A stretch of DNA of 64,000 bases. It comes from Xiphydria camelus. Its lineage: Eukaryota > Arthropoda > Insecta > Hymenoptera > Xiphydriidae. This document shows positions 24,294-37,481 of this stretch, in pieces (position 1 is the first letter of the stretch; the number at the start of each line of letters is the position of its first letter). The translations under genes and the position numbers were made by a program. The DNA lies in assembly GCA_963678675.1 (NCBI GenBank), contig OY783196.1, positions 30,358,827 through 30,422,826 on the forward strand, read 5' to 3'. The notes under the pieces were generated by a model, which saw nothing but the letters and a program-made list of their open reading frames with translations, was not told where the DNA came from and did not search any database.

Positions 24294-25050
24294 ATGTTGT
24301 TCCTGCCATTGGCACTGCTGATAGTCAGCCAAACGTGCTTGACGTTTAAGGTAGAGCCGAACGCGCGAGCGCAAGACCGAGAAGTTAACGTGGCACCCGA
24401 CTTCGACCAGCTGCCACCGGCCGCAGGAAAACAGGAAGCGGTCGATGAGAACGACGGCCGGAATAACGAAACCGTCGCTCCTTGTCACCGTTACAAAATT
24501 GAGAAGCTCAGAGACGATTACGTTTATTCGGCCGTCGGTGCTCACAAGCTTCACACGTATGGAGCAAATTGGGACGACGCGAGGAAGACGTGCATCGAGG
24601 AGGGCGCGCAGCTTGCGGTCATTAATTCCGCTTTGGAAGCCGAGGTGAGTGAAGAACGAAGACAAAAATACGTAACTATAACGTTCCAGTGGAAACAAAT
24701 TTAAATCGCTGCGGGACTTAAAAATCAGGACTACTTTGATCGCGATAATTTTATGTGAACATTTGCAGTGGCTGAGGAGCATACTCGTGAAAGCCGCGGG
24801 CAAGATCACCAATGCGGAATTCGCGGCAGGAGCTTGGTTTGGCTACCACGACCTGTTCCGGTCTCGCGAGTTCGTGACGATTACCGGCGCGTCCTTCGCG
24901 AGCACCGGTTACACAGACTGGAGGATCGGTCAGCCCGACAACGTCGAGCAGCGTTGCATATTTTGGTACGAAGGGGAACCGGGGAACCCCGGGTTCGACG
25001 ATGGCACCTGTACCGCCCTCTTGGCCTTCTTCTGCGAGTTAGAGGCGTAG
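24294..25050 (+). CDS. Secreted C-type lectin domain protein (hemolymph LPS-binding type)
   Basis: There are two coding exons, 24294-24644 and 24769-25050, joined in phase 0 (GAG|gtgagt ... ttgcag|TGG). The predicted protein has 210 aa. It opens with a hydrophobic signal peptide (MLFLPLALLIVSQTCLT), followed by a short acidic linker and then one C-type lectin domain from about residue 70 to the end. The domain shows the four expected cysteines (APCHRYK, RKTCIEEG, DDGTCTALL, FFCELEA). The sugar site is of QPD type (WRIGQPDN), usually linked to galactose rather than mannose binding, and is followed by EPGNPGFDDG. Related insect proteins are secreted into hemolymph and bind microbial surfaces; an immune role here is inferred. 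An upstream in-frame codon at 24258 is GTG, so ATG 24294 was chosen. A polyadenylation signal AATAAA lies at 25176. Confidence 0.93.
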
Positions 25051-25175
25051 ATCGCATTGCGCCGGAGGAGAAAATTTGGTTCGCGGTCGATCGTGTGAAT
25101 CTACTTTTTTTTTCTTCGAACGAAATATAAATATATATGAACTACGTAATCGTAGTCGACGCTTCGATTATTTCA

Positions 25176-25181
25176 AATAAA
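25176..25181 (+). terminator. Polyadenylation signal AATAAA of the lectin gene
   Basis: The canonical hexamer lies 126 bases after the lectin stop codon, within AT-rich sequence. Confidence 0.7.
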
Positions 25182-25255
25182 TGTATCAGTTTTCTCTCAA
25201 TTCAATATGTATTCAATAATGTTACCCCGTCTCATCCTAACAACGGTTGAATGTA

Positions 25256-25511
25256 CACAGAGAAAAAGAATTATTTGGATCTACTAAAAATTACTGACGG
25301 GGTCAAAAGTAATTAATTATTTACATCGATGACATTTTTTAACATATCAATTTCACATCTCTTCCTTGCAATCATGTGGAATAGTAAATGCATGACTGCA
25401 AGAACGAAATATCTGTTTAATATGAAAGAAGATCCAATTGATGTAAATTGATAATTACTCGCGACTCGGCAAGTCATTTTTAATAGATCCGATTAATCCC
25501 CTTTCTCTGTG
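25256..25511. mobile_element. 256-bp MITE with CACAGAG ends, copy 1
   Basis: The left end is CACAGAGAAAAAGAATTATT and continues through GGATCTACTAAAAATTAC. The right end is its reverse complement and finishes CCTTTCTCTGTG. TA borders both sides, consistent with a TA target duplication. A related element lies at 55088-55341. The ends also resemble those of the element at 10629-11377. It has no coding capacity. Confidence 0.8.
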
Positions 25512-27217
25512 TACGAGCTACGGGGCAACTGAAAAACAATATTTAAAGCGACGATAAAAAGCATACGATCGGAAGACGATCGTCTGCTTCTAGGAGTCGT
25601 CGGATCAAGGCTGGATCGTTCAATAGATCGCGTGGCGTCGCGAGAATCGACATCACCCCGACGATTCCCCTCCGCGCCGTGTGCTAATTGATACCCGGAC
25701 GCCACCGCCGGTAATTTCACGTCAACGGTCCGCCGTCCGGTCGAGCCCGCCTAGCTCTCGATCATTTCAATCGTTTAATTGCAGCCGTGTGTTCAGCGGT
25801 AACCGCACCGCCTCGCGTTTGGGCTAACAGATCGGCCCTCCCTCGTAGGTGCCGCCTCGCCTTCGCCGCGTCGGATCCTCCTCGTCGATCGATCGACGCG
25901 TCTGGCGAGTACCGTACGCCTCTCGAATGCCGACGCGGATGACCCGGAGCGTAAACGCGGCTCGTATACACATAACAGCGCGTAGCAAGAACGCGTTAGA
26001 CGCCGGTGGAACGAGAAAAAAAAAGCGGCGCTACCAGAGCTGGCGCCGGTGCTAATTATTTCACGCTAGCCGCTCTAGCGGCGGGAGAACGCGCGCGCGC
26101 GCGTTACACTTAACCGTTTCAATCGTTTAATTGGCGAACGCGAGTCGGATTGCGAAGTTGTCAGCCTTTCGCTTCTGCAAGGATCCGAGAAGGCGGCAAA
26201 AAATCTGTCGCTGGAAACAATTTATCATAAGCACGATATATCGTTGTCACTCGCCGGTAATTAAGGTTTTTAAATTTTTTCCTCAGTTTTTTCTCGCGGC
26301 GCGACGCGTGCCCGGATATGTTTGACAGCCAACCGTCATTTTCTACCAATCGAGGTATCCATCAAGCGCGCGCGTTCATTAGACGAGTACCCGAAGTATG
26401 AATCGGTCGCGGGAGTTCGATTCTTTGTCGGTGGTCGCGAGGCGTATCGAATCCCCTCCTTCGTTATCGAGTAATTCTAATCGAACGGCGGTAAGTCGAT
26501 TCGTGCGCGGGGATTGCGTTGTTTTCGCAAAGATCTTGACTTTGATCGCGATTATCTATAGCGCAAAACCTGTAAGAGCCTTTAGATAACGAGATAATCA
26601 CGGTTAATGTGGATGCTTATAAGTACGAGTCGAAGTCCCCGGTTTTGATCTCCGTCGTAAAAATTCGCCGGAGCAATTTATCGGCTTCATTTTCCGCACT
26701 CCGTCGGCGAGACGGGGGGGGGGGGGGGAGAGAAAAAAGTGAGACGGACGAAGAGCGAGGCGAGCAGAAGGCCGGCGGTGGTGAGTTCGAAAGGAAAAGG
26801 TCGCCGGTGCGCGCGACGCTGAAAGAGGGGCGGCGAGGTGAGGAGTAATGGTTAATCTAAAACCATTGTACGGAGGAATTGCGAACCCGCGTTGTGCAAC
26901 GACACGTAAAACGCGGTGGCTGGGATGGTGGCGCGACTCCGCAACACCGGGGTTCATTGCTGCTGCTCGCTGCACGGCCGCAGCGCGCCGCGTAAACGTA
27001 ACGAAACGACATTCCGCAATTACGCCGCATTTTTATACCTCCCGCAAAATAGAGAATTGCGAGAGTGTTTCCCCTCCGAGAGTTTACCGAGAGTACGCGG
27101 GATAAGGTGCTCCTTGGAACGACTCGCACACGGGGAGCGGGGTTGTACAGAGGTGAACGTTTCAGCGCGAGAACTTCCGACGAACGTGGATTCGCGCGTG
27201 CCTCGTCGCCGTCGGTT
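25512..27217. other. CpG-rich non-coding stretch with a 15-G run
   Basis: No gene recognised. A homopolymer of 15 G lies at 26714-26728 and an alternating CG tract near 26091-26104. Confidence 0.4.
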
Positions 27218-27468
27218 CGCCGAGAGAAAAATTGAGTAGAACCGATTAAACGCTTATTTGTAGATGACTGACTCAATATTTTATTGGCTCGAGTAATATC
27301 TTTATTTGTGCCGACAACATTTTTTTTTTTCGTCGATTCGAGTTGACACGGTTTATTGAGAAAAATATTTTGGTGGGACAAATAAATATTACTCGAGCCG
27401 ATAAAACAGTTAGTAAGTAATACACGAATAAACGTTTGGTTGGCTCTACTAAATTTGTCTTTCAGTGT
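27218..27468. mobile_element. About 250-bp fold-back element
   Basis: The left arm GAGAGAAAAATTGAGTAGAA continues through TATTGGCTCGAGTAATATCT. It is mirrored by AATATTACTCGAGCCGATAA and TGGCTCTACTAAATTTGTC, ending CTTTCAGTGT. The arms are diverged and the exact ends are uncertain. There is no coding capacity. Confidence 0.65.
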
Positions 27469-30400
27469 ACGGGGATTGGGTACGCGTGAACATTGGTAGA
27501 TAATGAGAAAACGAATTACGCAACGAGGGAACCCGTCGATGGAAATTCATTGTTTTCGATGCACGCAGTTGTAAGAGTTGTATTGGCTATCCGGTATCCC
27601 GCATTAACCGCGGTTCGTGTGGTAAAAGTGAACGTCAAAGGTTAAACGCGGGATGAGAGACGGATGAGTCGAGCCGGAGAAAACAATTTTGAACGACGAA
27701 AATTTAATCGCGAGAAAGATGATCCTTCTTCGAAAATTATAAGAAGTCTCGGATAGTCGTTAAAGAAACTGTCGGAGTCGTGTGCATGTAATTAATTCGT
27801 AATTAATTATACCGAGGCTTCAACGCTCGAGATAAAATAGAAAAATCTAATCAACCGATTAGCACTGGCTCGCTGATCGATAGCTCCTCATTTTTCTCTT
27901 CGAACGATAAATCCTCGTCTTAATGGTCCGTTAATTACGAATTAACGAGCGATACGTGACTGTAGTATTAAAACAATTTATTGCCAGCTGCACACGGGGG
28001 ATATCGAGTATCGGAGAGAGAAGAAGCTGTCTGCTTTTCGTAAATCTGCTATAAAATAATTTTCGGCCCTGACAGTATATACATTTTTTTTACGCGCTTT
28101 CTAAATTTACGATAGCGCCACCTTCATCAATTTCACGAGCGAAACTCGATCCTCTCACGCGTTCTATCGTCCGTCATCATTTAATTCGTTACGTTCGTGC
28201 CTCCAATTTTATGGGTTTCCGATGGCGCCTTCAATCGTGTACGCACACACTGAAGGACTCTCTCCCGTGTCAGTGATTACGGAGCGCGTTCGACGCGGCG
28301 TGTTACGCGCGCCTAGGACGCCGTGCCGGAATGGAGCGTACGTAATTGGAGCCATCGAGACAGCACTCGATTGATGAACGAGTGCCCCGATGGTTATCGA
28401 TCTTCGCGCGTGTATATATACGGAGCGGCACACTAGCGCGAAGGAATCCAGTTTGCCTCGAGCTTTTTCACGAACGACGCGGCGGTGTGCTGCAACGCGC
28501 GTCGATTCGCGCGAATAACGTGACGTAATTATGCAACGCGGAGTGGTCAACGCCTTCGACGGTAGTACCATTGACCTTGACGATCGAGACGCGGTCTTCG
28601 CGATGATTTATGCGCTCGTGCGCGAACGCTGAATTATTTCGGGGAAATGTTATAACGATGGAATTCGCGGCGAAGTATTCGCGTTCTCCGGAACTACTGC
28701 ATTTGACGGGCGATAAAAGTGTCCAAACGGCACTCGTTGAGATAAATGCATCGGGGGATAAGAAATCACGGAAGCCGTATGGCGTAAGTAGTTACCGGTA
28801 TTAAGTGGTCAGACGAGAGCGGCGCCTGACGAGCGACAACCGTTCGTACTGGCGTGTCGAACGGGTTGCATTGAGTCAGGCGCGCATTCCATCAGGAATA
28901 TTTACGAACAGTTTCATCTCGTGGCGTCGAACGCAGATTCAGTTGAATTTTCTTAGTTTCGAACCAATTTCGTCGTCGATAAATCAGGGAAACGATACCG
29001 ACGAGACACGGAGTCGGATTCGTCGGAGATTCGAGTTCCCGTAGCGATATTTCTTTTACAGGTCGCGCTTTCTCGTTGACGATCGAATTCGAAAAAATGA
29101 GGAAACAATCAATCGTGCCGATTCTCGACAGAAATTATCACAGCGTACGCCACTGGGCCGATATTTCTCTTTTTGCGTTGCACGTCGTTGCGTTTGCGAT
29201 GTTATGACATTTTTTTAACGCCTGCCCGTCGCGCCGCGTAACTCGTCCGACATCCTTATTGCCGAAAACAGAAGCAGCGACCGCGAGTCGAGCCGATCGA
29301 CGGTACCGGTGCGTTGTAACGACTCGCGCCGCAAAAGTGATGTTTAAATTGCAGGCGCGCCGGTGTTACCTCGACGCCTTATTAACTGGGGACGACGTAA
29401 AAGTTATGCTTCTCGGAATTTGCCGAGGAAACCGCGCTCGCGTATACACACGCCCATTCGTAATAGCGCACGGCGATTACGTTCGTACACGGAAACCCCG
29501 TGTCCGACGTCCGACGAGTCGTGCGCGTGCATTAGTTACGAGCGTTATCTACGAATGTACGCCCGCGTTATAGCGACGTTATCCACGGTAGATCGTTCTT
29601 TATTTAACACATTCGCTGACCACTCGGCAACGCTTATCAATTGTCAAAGCGAATTATCTTTGGAATTGAACAGTAGGCGAGCTCTAATGGACACCGATGA
29701 AAAGAACCTTGGTGAGATTCGGTCGATCGCCCCGCGAGTAGATAAAATTTCGTTCGAAAATTCGGCAAATTATCGCCGTCGAATTGAGCAAACCATTGCG
29801 CAATCGGCTTCGCTGATCGTTCGATTACACGTGCCTGAAGTTCCAAACGTTCATTTGAATGAAAAATGTCAATTTTAATGGACCGAGATGTTGAGTTTAT
29901 CGATTACTTAATTTCCAATAGTCGCTCAGTTCGTAAAAATATTTCGATAGGATGAGTAATCAGTAAACTCAGTAGTGATCATGGTTTTTCAAATTCGACA
30001 TTTTTCGTTAAAATGCGCGTTCGAAACTTCAGGCACGTTCGATTATTATATACGAGTTCCATTGAAAACCAGTCGGTTTTCCTACCTTCGGCAGCCGATG
30101 CAGTCGTACGATTCGAAGGGCTCCGTGGTCCATCCGACGCACCGCCTCGTCTCGCTCCGTATTCCGACACCCACATCACTGCACACGGTTTCGCGAAAGC
30201 CGGTTTCGAGCGCGGCACAACCGAATATCCGCCGTCGGCCATGTTCGCGCGCGCGCAAATCTGCAAAAACGATTATAAAGGAGACGCCGTGAATTTTTTG
30301 CGAGTAGGTTACCGGCACGATGCAGTCGGTATATACGCGAGGGGGCGGGGTGGTTCGAGTCTGCGGTCTGCTGGGTCTATTTATAGCCTTCGACGTTAAC

Positions 30401-32257
30401 ATATGCGCCTATGCCACGCTAAGCCGTAGCACGCATAACGGGCTTACATGTTGCACTCGATCCCCGAGCGCGTGTATGCACTCGCATCTCGTCCGCGCGC
30501 GGTGCATACTACTCGACGTGTTTCCCGCTGCACTAACGAAGAAGTCGAGCTATGAGTTGCCAACGCCGTCGTCTTGAATTTTTTCCAACGGAACAGGTAT
30601 TGTCTGGAACGTCGCGTCCGATGAAGTGAGAAAAACAGTCGCGAAACGTATATTTTCCGGTTTACGACGCTACGGCCGATTCGTAAGGAGCGGCGTGACC
30701 TCCGCGCGACTTCCGGTGAAACGGGAAAATGTTTCATACGCGGCCCGATATGATACAGCGGGCACACGCGGCGGCGCAACGAGGTTTTTCATTGGTACGC
30801 GCGAGCCGCTGAAATTGATGGTTACCGAGAATATCTTTATTTAACGCGATAACGCTGAGCAGGAAATCTCGAAAGAATTAATCGAAACAGGAAAGACACG
30901 GGAAATGCGTTTATGATAAGTACAGCTCTGCGAAAGCACGTTACACTGTCCCGCGATCTAAAGACTCCCGATTTTCAACCGGCAATTATTATACTTCCGA
31001 CTTTACGAGGGAACGCGCCCCGTGGCACGAGGTAGGTTTGCTTTTTCGTCCTCGCAATTACTGTACAGAACTGGTCACGGCGCCGGTAAATTGACCGATA
31101 ATGTTGCTCGGCACTGATTGCCGGATAGCAATGATGGATGCATATAAGGCCCCCCTTTGGGTCCGGCCTGTCCTTTACCGTACACGCCAAGGTCGCTAAC
31201 CTTCCAAGCCCTCGGGTATTCTTTGGCGCCGCTCTCCCGTACTTTTAAGCACGCCGCAGTCTCGCGGGGCAGGAAAACGGAGTACTGTTGCCGAGGGCCC
31301 TATAAATGTACCCGATTACCCGCGTTTTGCAGTGACTCGAGGAGCGAGGGTAATCTCCGGGGGATTTTGAGTTATGGATTCGCTGTCGATGTTATGATTG
31401 TATACCTGCACCTATAGGTAGGCGCGGACTATAACTCGGAATGCGCGCATCTCGAATTTCAACCGCGAGTGATGTGCAGAAAAATCGAAGAAAAGTCTTA
31501 ACGTCGTTAAAACCAGTTAGCCGTGAAATTCGACTCGTCCAGTCGTTATTCACATAATGACGAGCGTACGGATATTGTATACATATGTATACGTCTGCCG
31601 TTGTAGGGTAGAGAAGGTCCGCAACGTTTACACGGCCAATTTACAATCTCGTTTATATCTTTACCGGTGGACCTTTATTCGCGTGTGAGACTTTCACATA
31701 GATCGAAAAGTAACATTCCAAAAAGGTAGATTAAAGCAATACGAATTAAAAATTCAGAGATAACGAAACAAAATCGTAATTGGAACGAACAGAGCTGTGC
31801 GCTGTACTCTACGCGTTCGAAGGTTATTGCGCCTTCGTTGATGCCGCGTTTCCAATATTCAGAGTTTATGGTAAAATTGGTCTAACGCGATTATGCCGCT
31901 CAAACTGGCGTCTTGTATTAAACGTACGATAACAAATGATTATGCTTACCAGTATTAGGAGTCTTTTAATTTCGAAGAAGAAGACCAGCCCGGTGGTGCG
32001 CGTTTTTCATAACCGAAAACTAACATTTTTTTCTCCGTATTACAGGCAACTTCAAGCTATCAGCTGGCGGGAAACGCCAGCGACATCTACTAACGTTACG
32101 CTGAACCGGTAAGGCAACTCAACGCGTCAGTCGAACATATCGTGCGTATCGTAGCGGGTAGGCGCGTGGTTTATTTCAAGCTCTGACGTATAAGGTAGGA
32201 AGTGTGCGCCCGCGCGCAATGAATCAGACCCCAGTTTCGTGTATTCCTGCCGGGAAG
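27469..32257. other. Non-coding stretch before RSU1, including its presumed promoter and 5' UTR
   Basis: No gene was recognised between 27.5 and about 32.1 kb. The last few hundred bases must hold the promoter and leader of RSU1, but no TATA box or initiator stands out. Open frames here (for example 29363-29878, plus) have no recognisable domain. Confidence 0.4.
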
Positions 32258-33898
32258 ATGTCAAAGGCAAAGAAGGTCCTCGATGAAGCTCGCGAGATCC
32301 AGAATCCCGAACTGGATCTGGCTGATAAAGGGATCTCCACGTTCGAGGAGATGCCCGGATTGCGTGAGTACCTTCTCTATACCCTATTTGTCGCGCGCCG
32401 CGTTCCATTCGCCAAATTAGGCAACTTGTTGCGACTAGTTTTTCGGAGCGTGGAATACGACGGCCATTTGCCAATGGTCGGCGCAGGGGGGGGGGGGCGT
32501 GGTCGCGCACGTGCGCCATCGCGTCAACAATGAAGTACAAATTTGAAACTGCAGGAATTGCAGACTTGCTCATTCGCGTATCCTTTCAGTGAATATGTTC
32601 AACATTACCCGGTTGACGTTGAGCCACAATAAAATTCAAGGTAATCGAATGCAATGTTTACCCGCGGCCAGGTTGTACTTTTCGAACGCGCGTTTCTTAA
32701 TGACATTCTCGTTCCATAGCCGTACCACCGGGGTTGGCGAATCTAGTCAATCTGGAAATACTAAATTTATTTAACAATCAAATTACGGAGTTGCCCATCT
32801 CCTTGTCTCAAATGCCAAAATTGAGAATTCTCAATGCTGGGTATGTACGAAGAATCGCGTCGCTTTATGGCGTATAATATTTTGCTCCTTATACGGATGC
32901 GTCTGTCGCAGCATCCGGATGTTTACCGAAAAGCAAATAAAAAATCGTTCCCTTATATTATAGAATGAATAAACTAGACGTATTGCCACGTGGATTTGGA
33001 GCGTTTCCCGCTCTCGAGGTCTTGGATCTCACCTACAATAATCTTAACGAAAAGAATTTGCCGGGAAACTTTTTCATGATGGGTAATAAATTTAATTCGA
33101 TTTCACTGTCAATTGAACGAAATTATTAGGTATACAACTTTGTTTCCGCCGTTTTCCTAATGATGATGGATAGGAAAAACGGCGGGATCAAAGATGTACA
33201 TCTAACATTTCGATCTCGATTAAATCCGTGGTATGGATTTTTTAGAAACATTGAGAGCACTTTACTTGGCGGACAACGACTTTGAATATTTACCGCCGGA
33301 AATTGGCAATTTGAAAAATCTTCAGATCGTAAGTGGAAAATCGTGCCGGTCGCATTTTTAGTCGTTCCGAAAATATTTTCATATGGTGAGAATTTAGCTC
33401 GAAATTTTTCCTTAGCTCGTTTTGAGGGAGAACGATCTTATCGAGTTGCCCAAGGAAATTGGGGAGCTCACTCGTCTTCGAGAGCTCCACATTCAGGGCA
33501 ACCGTTTGACCGTCTTGCCGCCGGAAATCGGTACGATATACGATCGATTTTTCGAAAAGATATCGTTAGAGTTGCACTACGGTATTCGCGTAATATTATC
33601 CGTGTGTTTTACGAAAGGTAACTTGGATATGGTGAGCAACAAGGCGGTATTCAGAATGGAATTTAATCCTTGGGTAATACCTATCGGCGATCAACTCCAA
33701 GTTGGCGTTTCGCACGTTATGGATTATATTCGATCCGAAACGTACAGATAGTGAGTATACATACTGCTATCTTCCGTTACGGAACTTTTGCACACAATAA
33801 TTGGAACTTGCAGTGTTTACAACCGACACATGAGCGCTAAGCCACCGCCGCCACCAATTGAGAACGACAAGAGCAAGAAAATCTCTCGGGCGCGTTGA
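32258..33898 (+). CDS. RSU1: Ras suppressor protein 1 (leucine-rich repeat adaptor)
   Basis: Eight coding exons were rebuilt with consistent phases: 32258-32363, 32590-32640, 32720-32840, 32964-33082, 33246-33328, 33416-33530, 33618-33750 and 33814-33898. The product is 270 aa, against 277 in human. The start MSKAKKVLDEARE matches the family N-terminus; an in-frame upstream ATG at 32219 would add 13 residues. Leucine-rich repeats fill about residues 35-200, with the family signatures LEVLDLTYNNL, LRALYLADNDFE and LHIQGNRLTVLPPE. The C-terminal part NPWVIPIGDQLQVGVSHV and the basic tail DKSKKISRAR are also conserved. RSU1 binds PINCH in the ILK-PINCH-parvin complex at integrin adhesions. The first intron holds a 12-G run (32486-32497). 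The gene converges on the NEMP gene downstream. Confidence 0.96.
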
Positions 33899-34789
33899 TA
33901 GAGCGGCGACTGACTAAATTTGAAAAATGAACATTTAATAACGTCGCTATCGCCGGCCGAATAACGTTGTTTTATTAATTTATTCACTGCCAATAATCAC
34001 ATATGTAGCGTAATTTGACGAGTAATTTTGTTGAATTAAAAATCGTGCCTTAATATAAATATAGAAATATTACAAATGTTTAGGCACCGAATGCCATACT
34101 GACATTTTTATACACGTTATAAATCCGTACTTCTCCTAATTTTTACATAGCACTGTATCATATATACAATTAATAGTTTTAATCGTTTTCATTCATTAAT
34201 CAAATGCTTTAAGATGTCTATTTAACACACCAGATGACTATTATATACTATTTTAAATACAATTATACAAATTTACAGTATTAAGGGATTTAATAAATTT
34301 CACATAATTTTATCACAACTCATAAAACACATTATATTTGCTCCATCGGTATGTAAGCCTGTTTAATATAGGAACTACTATATTTCAGGTGTACACATTG
34401 ACAAAATGTTAACAAATTATTTTTTCAGCCTTCAAATAGTTCCCAAACTCCTTATAAAAATAATTTTTATTTTACACGTATTATTCTACCCCTGAAACAG
34501 TTCAACAGTCAGCAGAGTCTTCTACGATGATATCACCCGTGACATAATTCATTCTACCTATACTACATTCTGTAAGGTTAAAATAATTTAGTTTACGTTC
34601 GATCGCGGCAGTGTTTGATTGGAAATTAAAAAGAAATTCATATAGCAACTCATAAGAAGGAATTGGTAGAAATAATAAGTTAGAAACTGGTAGAAAATAT
34701 AAATTACAATGGTGTATGGGTAGCAAATTGAAATCTGTTTCAATAACAATTAAGCTGAGCAAAAGGTACAGTGGTGTTTGTATATTAAA
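33899..34789. other. Convergent 3' region between RSU1 and the NEMP gene
   Basis: AT-rich, presumably the two 3' UTRs facing each other. An 86-codon open frame on the minus strand (34502-34762) lies within the expected NEMP 3' UTR and has no recognisable domain. Confidence 0.5.
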
Positions 34790-37170
34790 TTAATAGTCGT
34801 CATCATCGTCGTCGGTATATTCACACTCTTCTATCAGTTTAGACACTTCAGCATCATAGTCTTCGACCTCATCATCCAACAAATGTGAATCGTGTTCCAT
34901 AAACTTTGCAAACCTACAATTTGAGACTCGGATGAATTACTAATATATTGGGAGAAATATGATTCTTATAATTACATTGAGATAGAGCGTGAAACCTTTT
35001 TGGATCTTTTAATTTTAAAACGGTTCTCCACGGATTGCACTCCGGACTGGAGCAGTATCCCTTTAAATCAGTCAATGCTTTTTTAGTCTCTCTTACACCT
35101 TCCTCACGAAATTCCTCATCCGTTAATAGTTTTCGCGGTTGGGGGAATAGCGTTCTCCTAATTAAAAGTGGGCAGAGTTTGCTGAGGTATTCATTGAATA
35201 AATAGCAGCGTAGATCGACGTTTTATAGTGAGCATAGTATTTGAATAATGTTAATGCAGTATTCTATAAAGAAAAAAACTGAGCACTCTTGTCCATAAAG
35301 TTTTATTATAAATAAATACAAAATGAAGCTTAAAACTAATAAAAATTATCAAATTGCAGTCTTATAGATTGATTGAAGTTCGAACGTCTTCTGATTTACA
35401 GTATTGGAATTCATTTAAGCCAATAAAATTATATTATTAATCCAGTCAGAACGGTTCAATCTAAAAAGGAATTAAATGAAGATTGAATAAACAGCCAAAA
35501 ATTAAAGTAAGGACCATCCATGCAAACTATAAACTTCGCAATATTACTTTTATTAAGTTCTCAATAATTGAGTATTTGAAAATTGTGCTTGTTCAAATGC
35601 GAAGTTTTTCAGAAATAACTTTCAACACAAAATTGCGCTCTACTCAAGTGTTATGTACTCGATTAAGTACTGTAATAATACTCACCAGTACTTTCTTCCT
35701 TTGTGTATAATGACAGTAGGAAAATTATAAAGAAGCAGCAGCAAAATGCTACAAGCAATCGTTGCTTCTCTGAAATAGCTACTGTAATATACCATCACCA
35801 AACCAAATATCTAAACAAAGGGAGAAACATCATTAAAGCATCATTTATAAAGTTTGAGCGCAGGATATGCAACTCGTGCATAGATTTACTACAACCTGAA
35901 GGAACCACTGTAAGATTTTCTTCGTCCTAACGTTCGTCACGGGTCCGAAACGGTAGCAGATTATAAAACTAATGAAAGATGTTATCAGGATATACCACAT
36001 GACCCATTCTCGATATTGCATCATGATTAATTGGGCATTATCTAATAGCGTCTGAGCAAGGTAAAAGCTCATTGTCCATCCAGCTGCTATCATCATGTAC
36101 ATGAACTTTCCCTGTAGCGAAGCATTGGTTTGAACATTGTGAGATTACTTAATGACCATCAAAGAAAAAGTGAGATTAACAGTCAATGGACCTACCCTTG
36201 GAAATAATTTGCCGAAAAAGTATATGAAAATGATTACAGAAGTAGTAACTCCGAGTGTAATACCAGATAAGTAGTAAAATACTACGTTTCTGCTTAATCT
36301 TTCCGCATACCAAAACAGTATGCATCCTATCATCATAGTCATTACTTTCCAGACATCAACATCTAGGCAAGAAGTATTATATTAACTTGGAGCAAAAGTT
36401 CACAGGAGATGTTTAGTAGCATTTTATTTGTGTGTTGAAAGTACTAACGTAATTGTCTCATGGACATTGTATATTTATGTTGATTCGAACGTGTATAAAC
36501 GCCTATGCAAGTATCCTCGAATGGGCTTATTTTCAGCTGTTTACTTTTCCTTGTATCGAATATATTGAATTTCCAGGACCGCTGATTATCCTCATGTTTT
36601 TCTACTACCTCATAAGGAGATTTTCCATCGTATAATTCATAGGTGTCTATATTCGTGTGTAAGTTCATCTAAAAGATATACATAGATGGGTTCTTCACGA
36701 GCAAAGAAAGAAAAATATTCCTTGCTATGCAGAGGTACATGGAAACTTTCAGGTAAGCCCTAAATTACAGAAGAATCAAAGGGAATATTTCTCTTACTAT
36801 AAGCGTTTTCCACATGTGAACCAATGACTTTGGCCTGGCATTATGACAAAAGATATGCAAGCCGGGCTTGTCATTTTCAATGGCTTCGCCGGGTTGCAGA
36901 TAATCTACTGAAAGAAGCTCCAATTTTACTATGTTTTAATAACAATTCGATTTGTTGAAAAATATCAATACTCTTTACTCTTGCTATCTTTGGAAATACA
37001 TATTTTTTAGCAATATTGTACATACAAGCCTTAAACAGCGAAAGTTATAGGTTAGATGATATTAACTTACGTGAATCCCGCACCGCATCCACAGGTAAAC
37101 CGTGTGTCGTATCGTAATGTAGAAAAATTAAAATTACGAGGGCGGCCAGATTCTTCATCACTACCTTCAT
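34790..37170 (-). CDS. Nuclear envelope integral membrane protein (NEMP1/TMEM194 family)
   Basis: Eight coding exons, in reading order: 37170-37071, 36907-36798, 36668-36449, 36362-36196, 36111-35896, 35810-35686, 35157-34996 and 34913-34790. They give 407 aa (human NEMP1 444). The protein starts with a signal peptide (MKVVMKNLAALVILIFLHY). A lumenal domain with the conserved segment LHIFCHNARPK follows. Then come several membrane helices containing AERLSRNVVFYYLSGITLG, GWTMSFYLAQ and SFIICYRFGPV, the family core. The C-terminal part carries RKLLTDEEFREEG and CSSPECNPW and ends in an acidic tail of six Asp and a Tyr. NEMP proteins sit in the inner nuclear membrane; in animals they are tied to nuclear envelope stiffness and fertility. 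The start lies 311 bp from the divergent epsilon-tubulin start. Confidence 0.94.
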
Positions 37171-37481
37171 CGTGCAGAAGCTTTATTTTTATTTAATATT
37201 TACAATTTTTCATGTTTACGAAATCAAACGCTGCTCCGAATCTCTGAACGCCGAGATCAGCTGGATCAGCCGGCCCGCGCTGAAAAAGCGGCGACTCGTT
37301 TTAGTCTTTGGCGCGAGTTCGCGCGATTCACTGGTTGGAAGTTGACAGCGCGATGTGTTTATACAATTATATTTCGACTGAAATAATGCGTCCGCTAGAA
37401 TAACGCATGAAATGTTCTGTCGAAACTGTCTGCAGTTTTTCACTCGTAACCTTTGAATAATCACAAGTGAGTTACCTAAAA
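37171..37481. promoter_or_regulatory. Shared bidirectional promoter, NEMP (-) / epsilon-tubulin (+)
   Basis: Only 311 bp separate the two divergent start codons, so both 5' UTRs and core promoters must lie here. No TATA box is evident in either direction. Confidence 0.65.

Noticed and set aside
34502..34762. 86-codon minus-strand frame downstream of the NEMP stop
   Set aside because: It lies in the expected 3' UTR, has no recognisable domain and shows no splice link to the NEMP exons.
36661..36780. Possible upstream extension of NEMP exon 3
   Set aside because: The frame that stays open here is not the one of the conserved exon. The acceptor TATCTTTTAG at 36669 gives the correct phase and family alignment.
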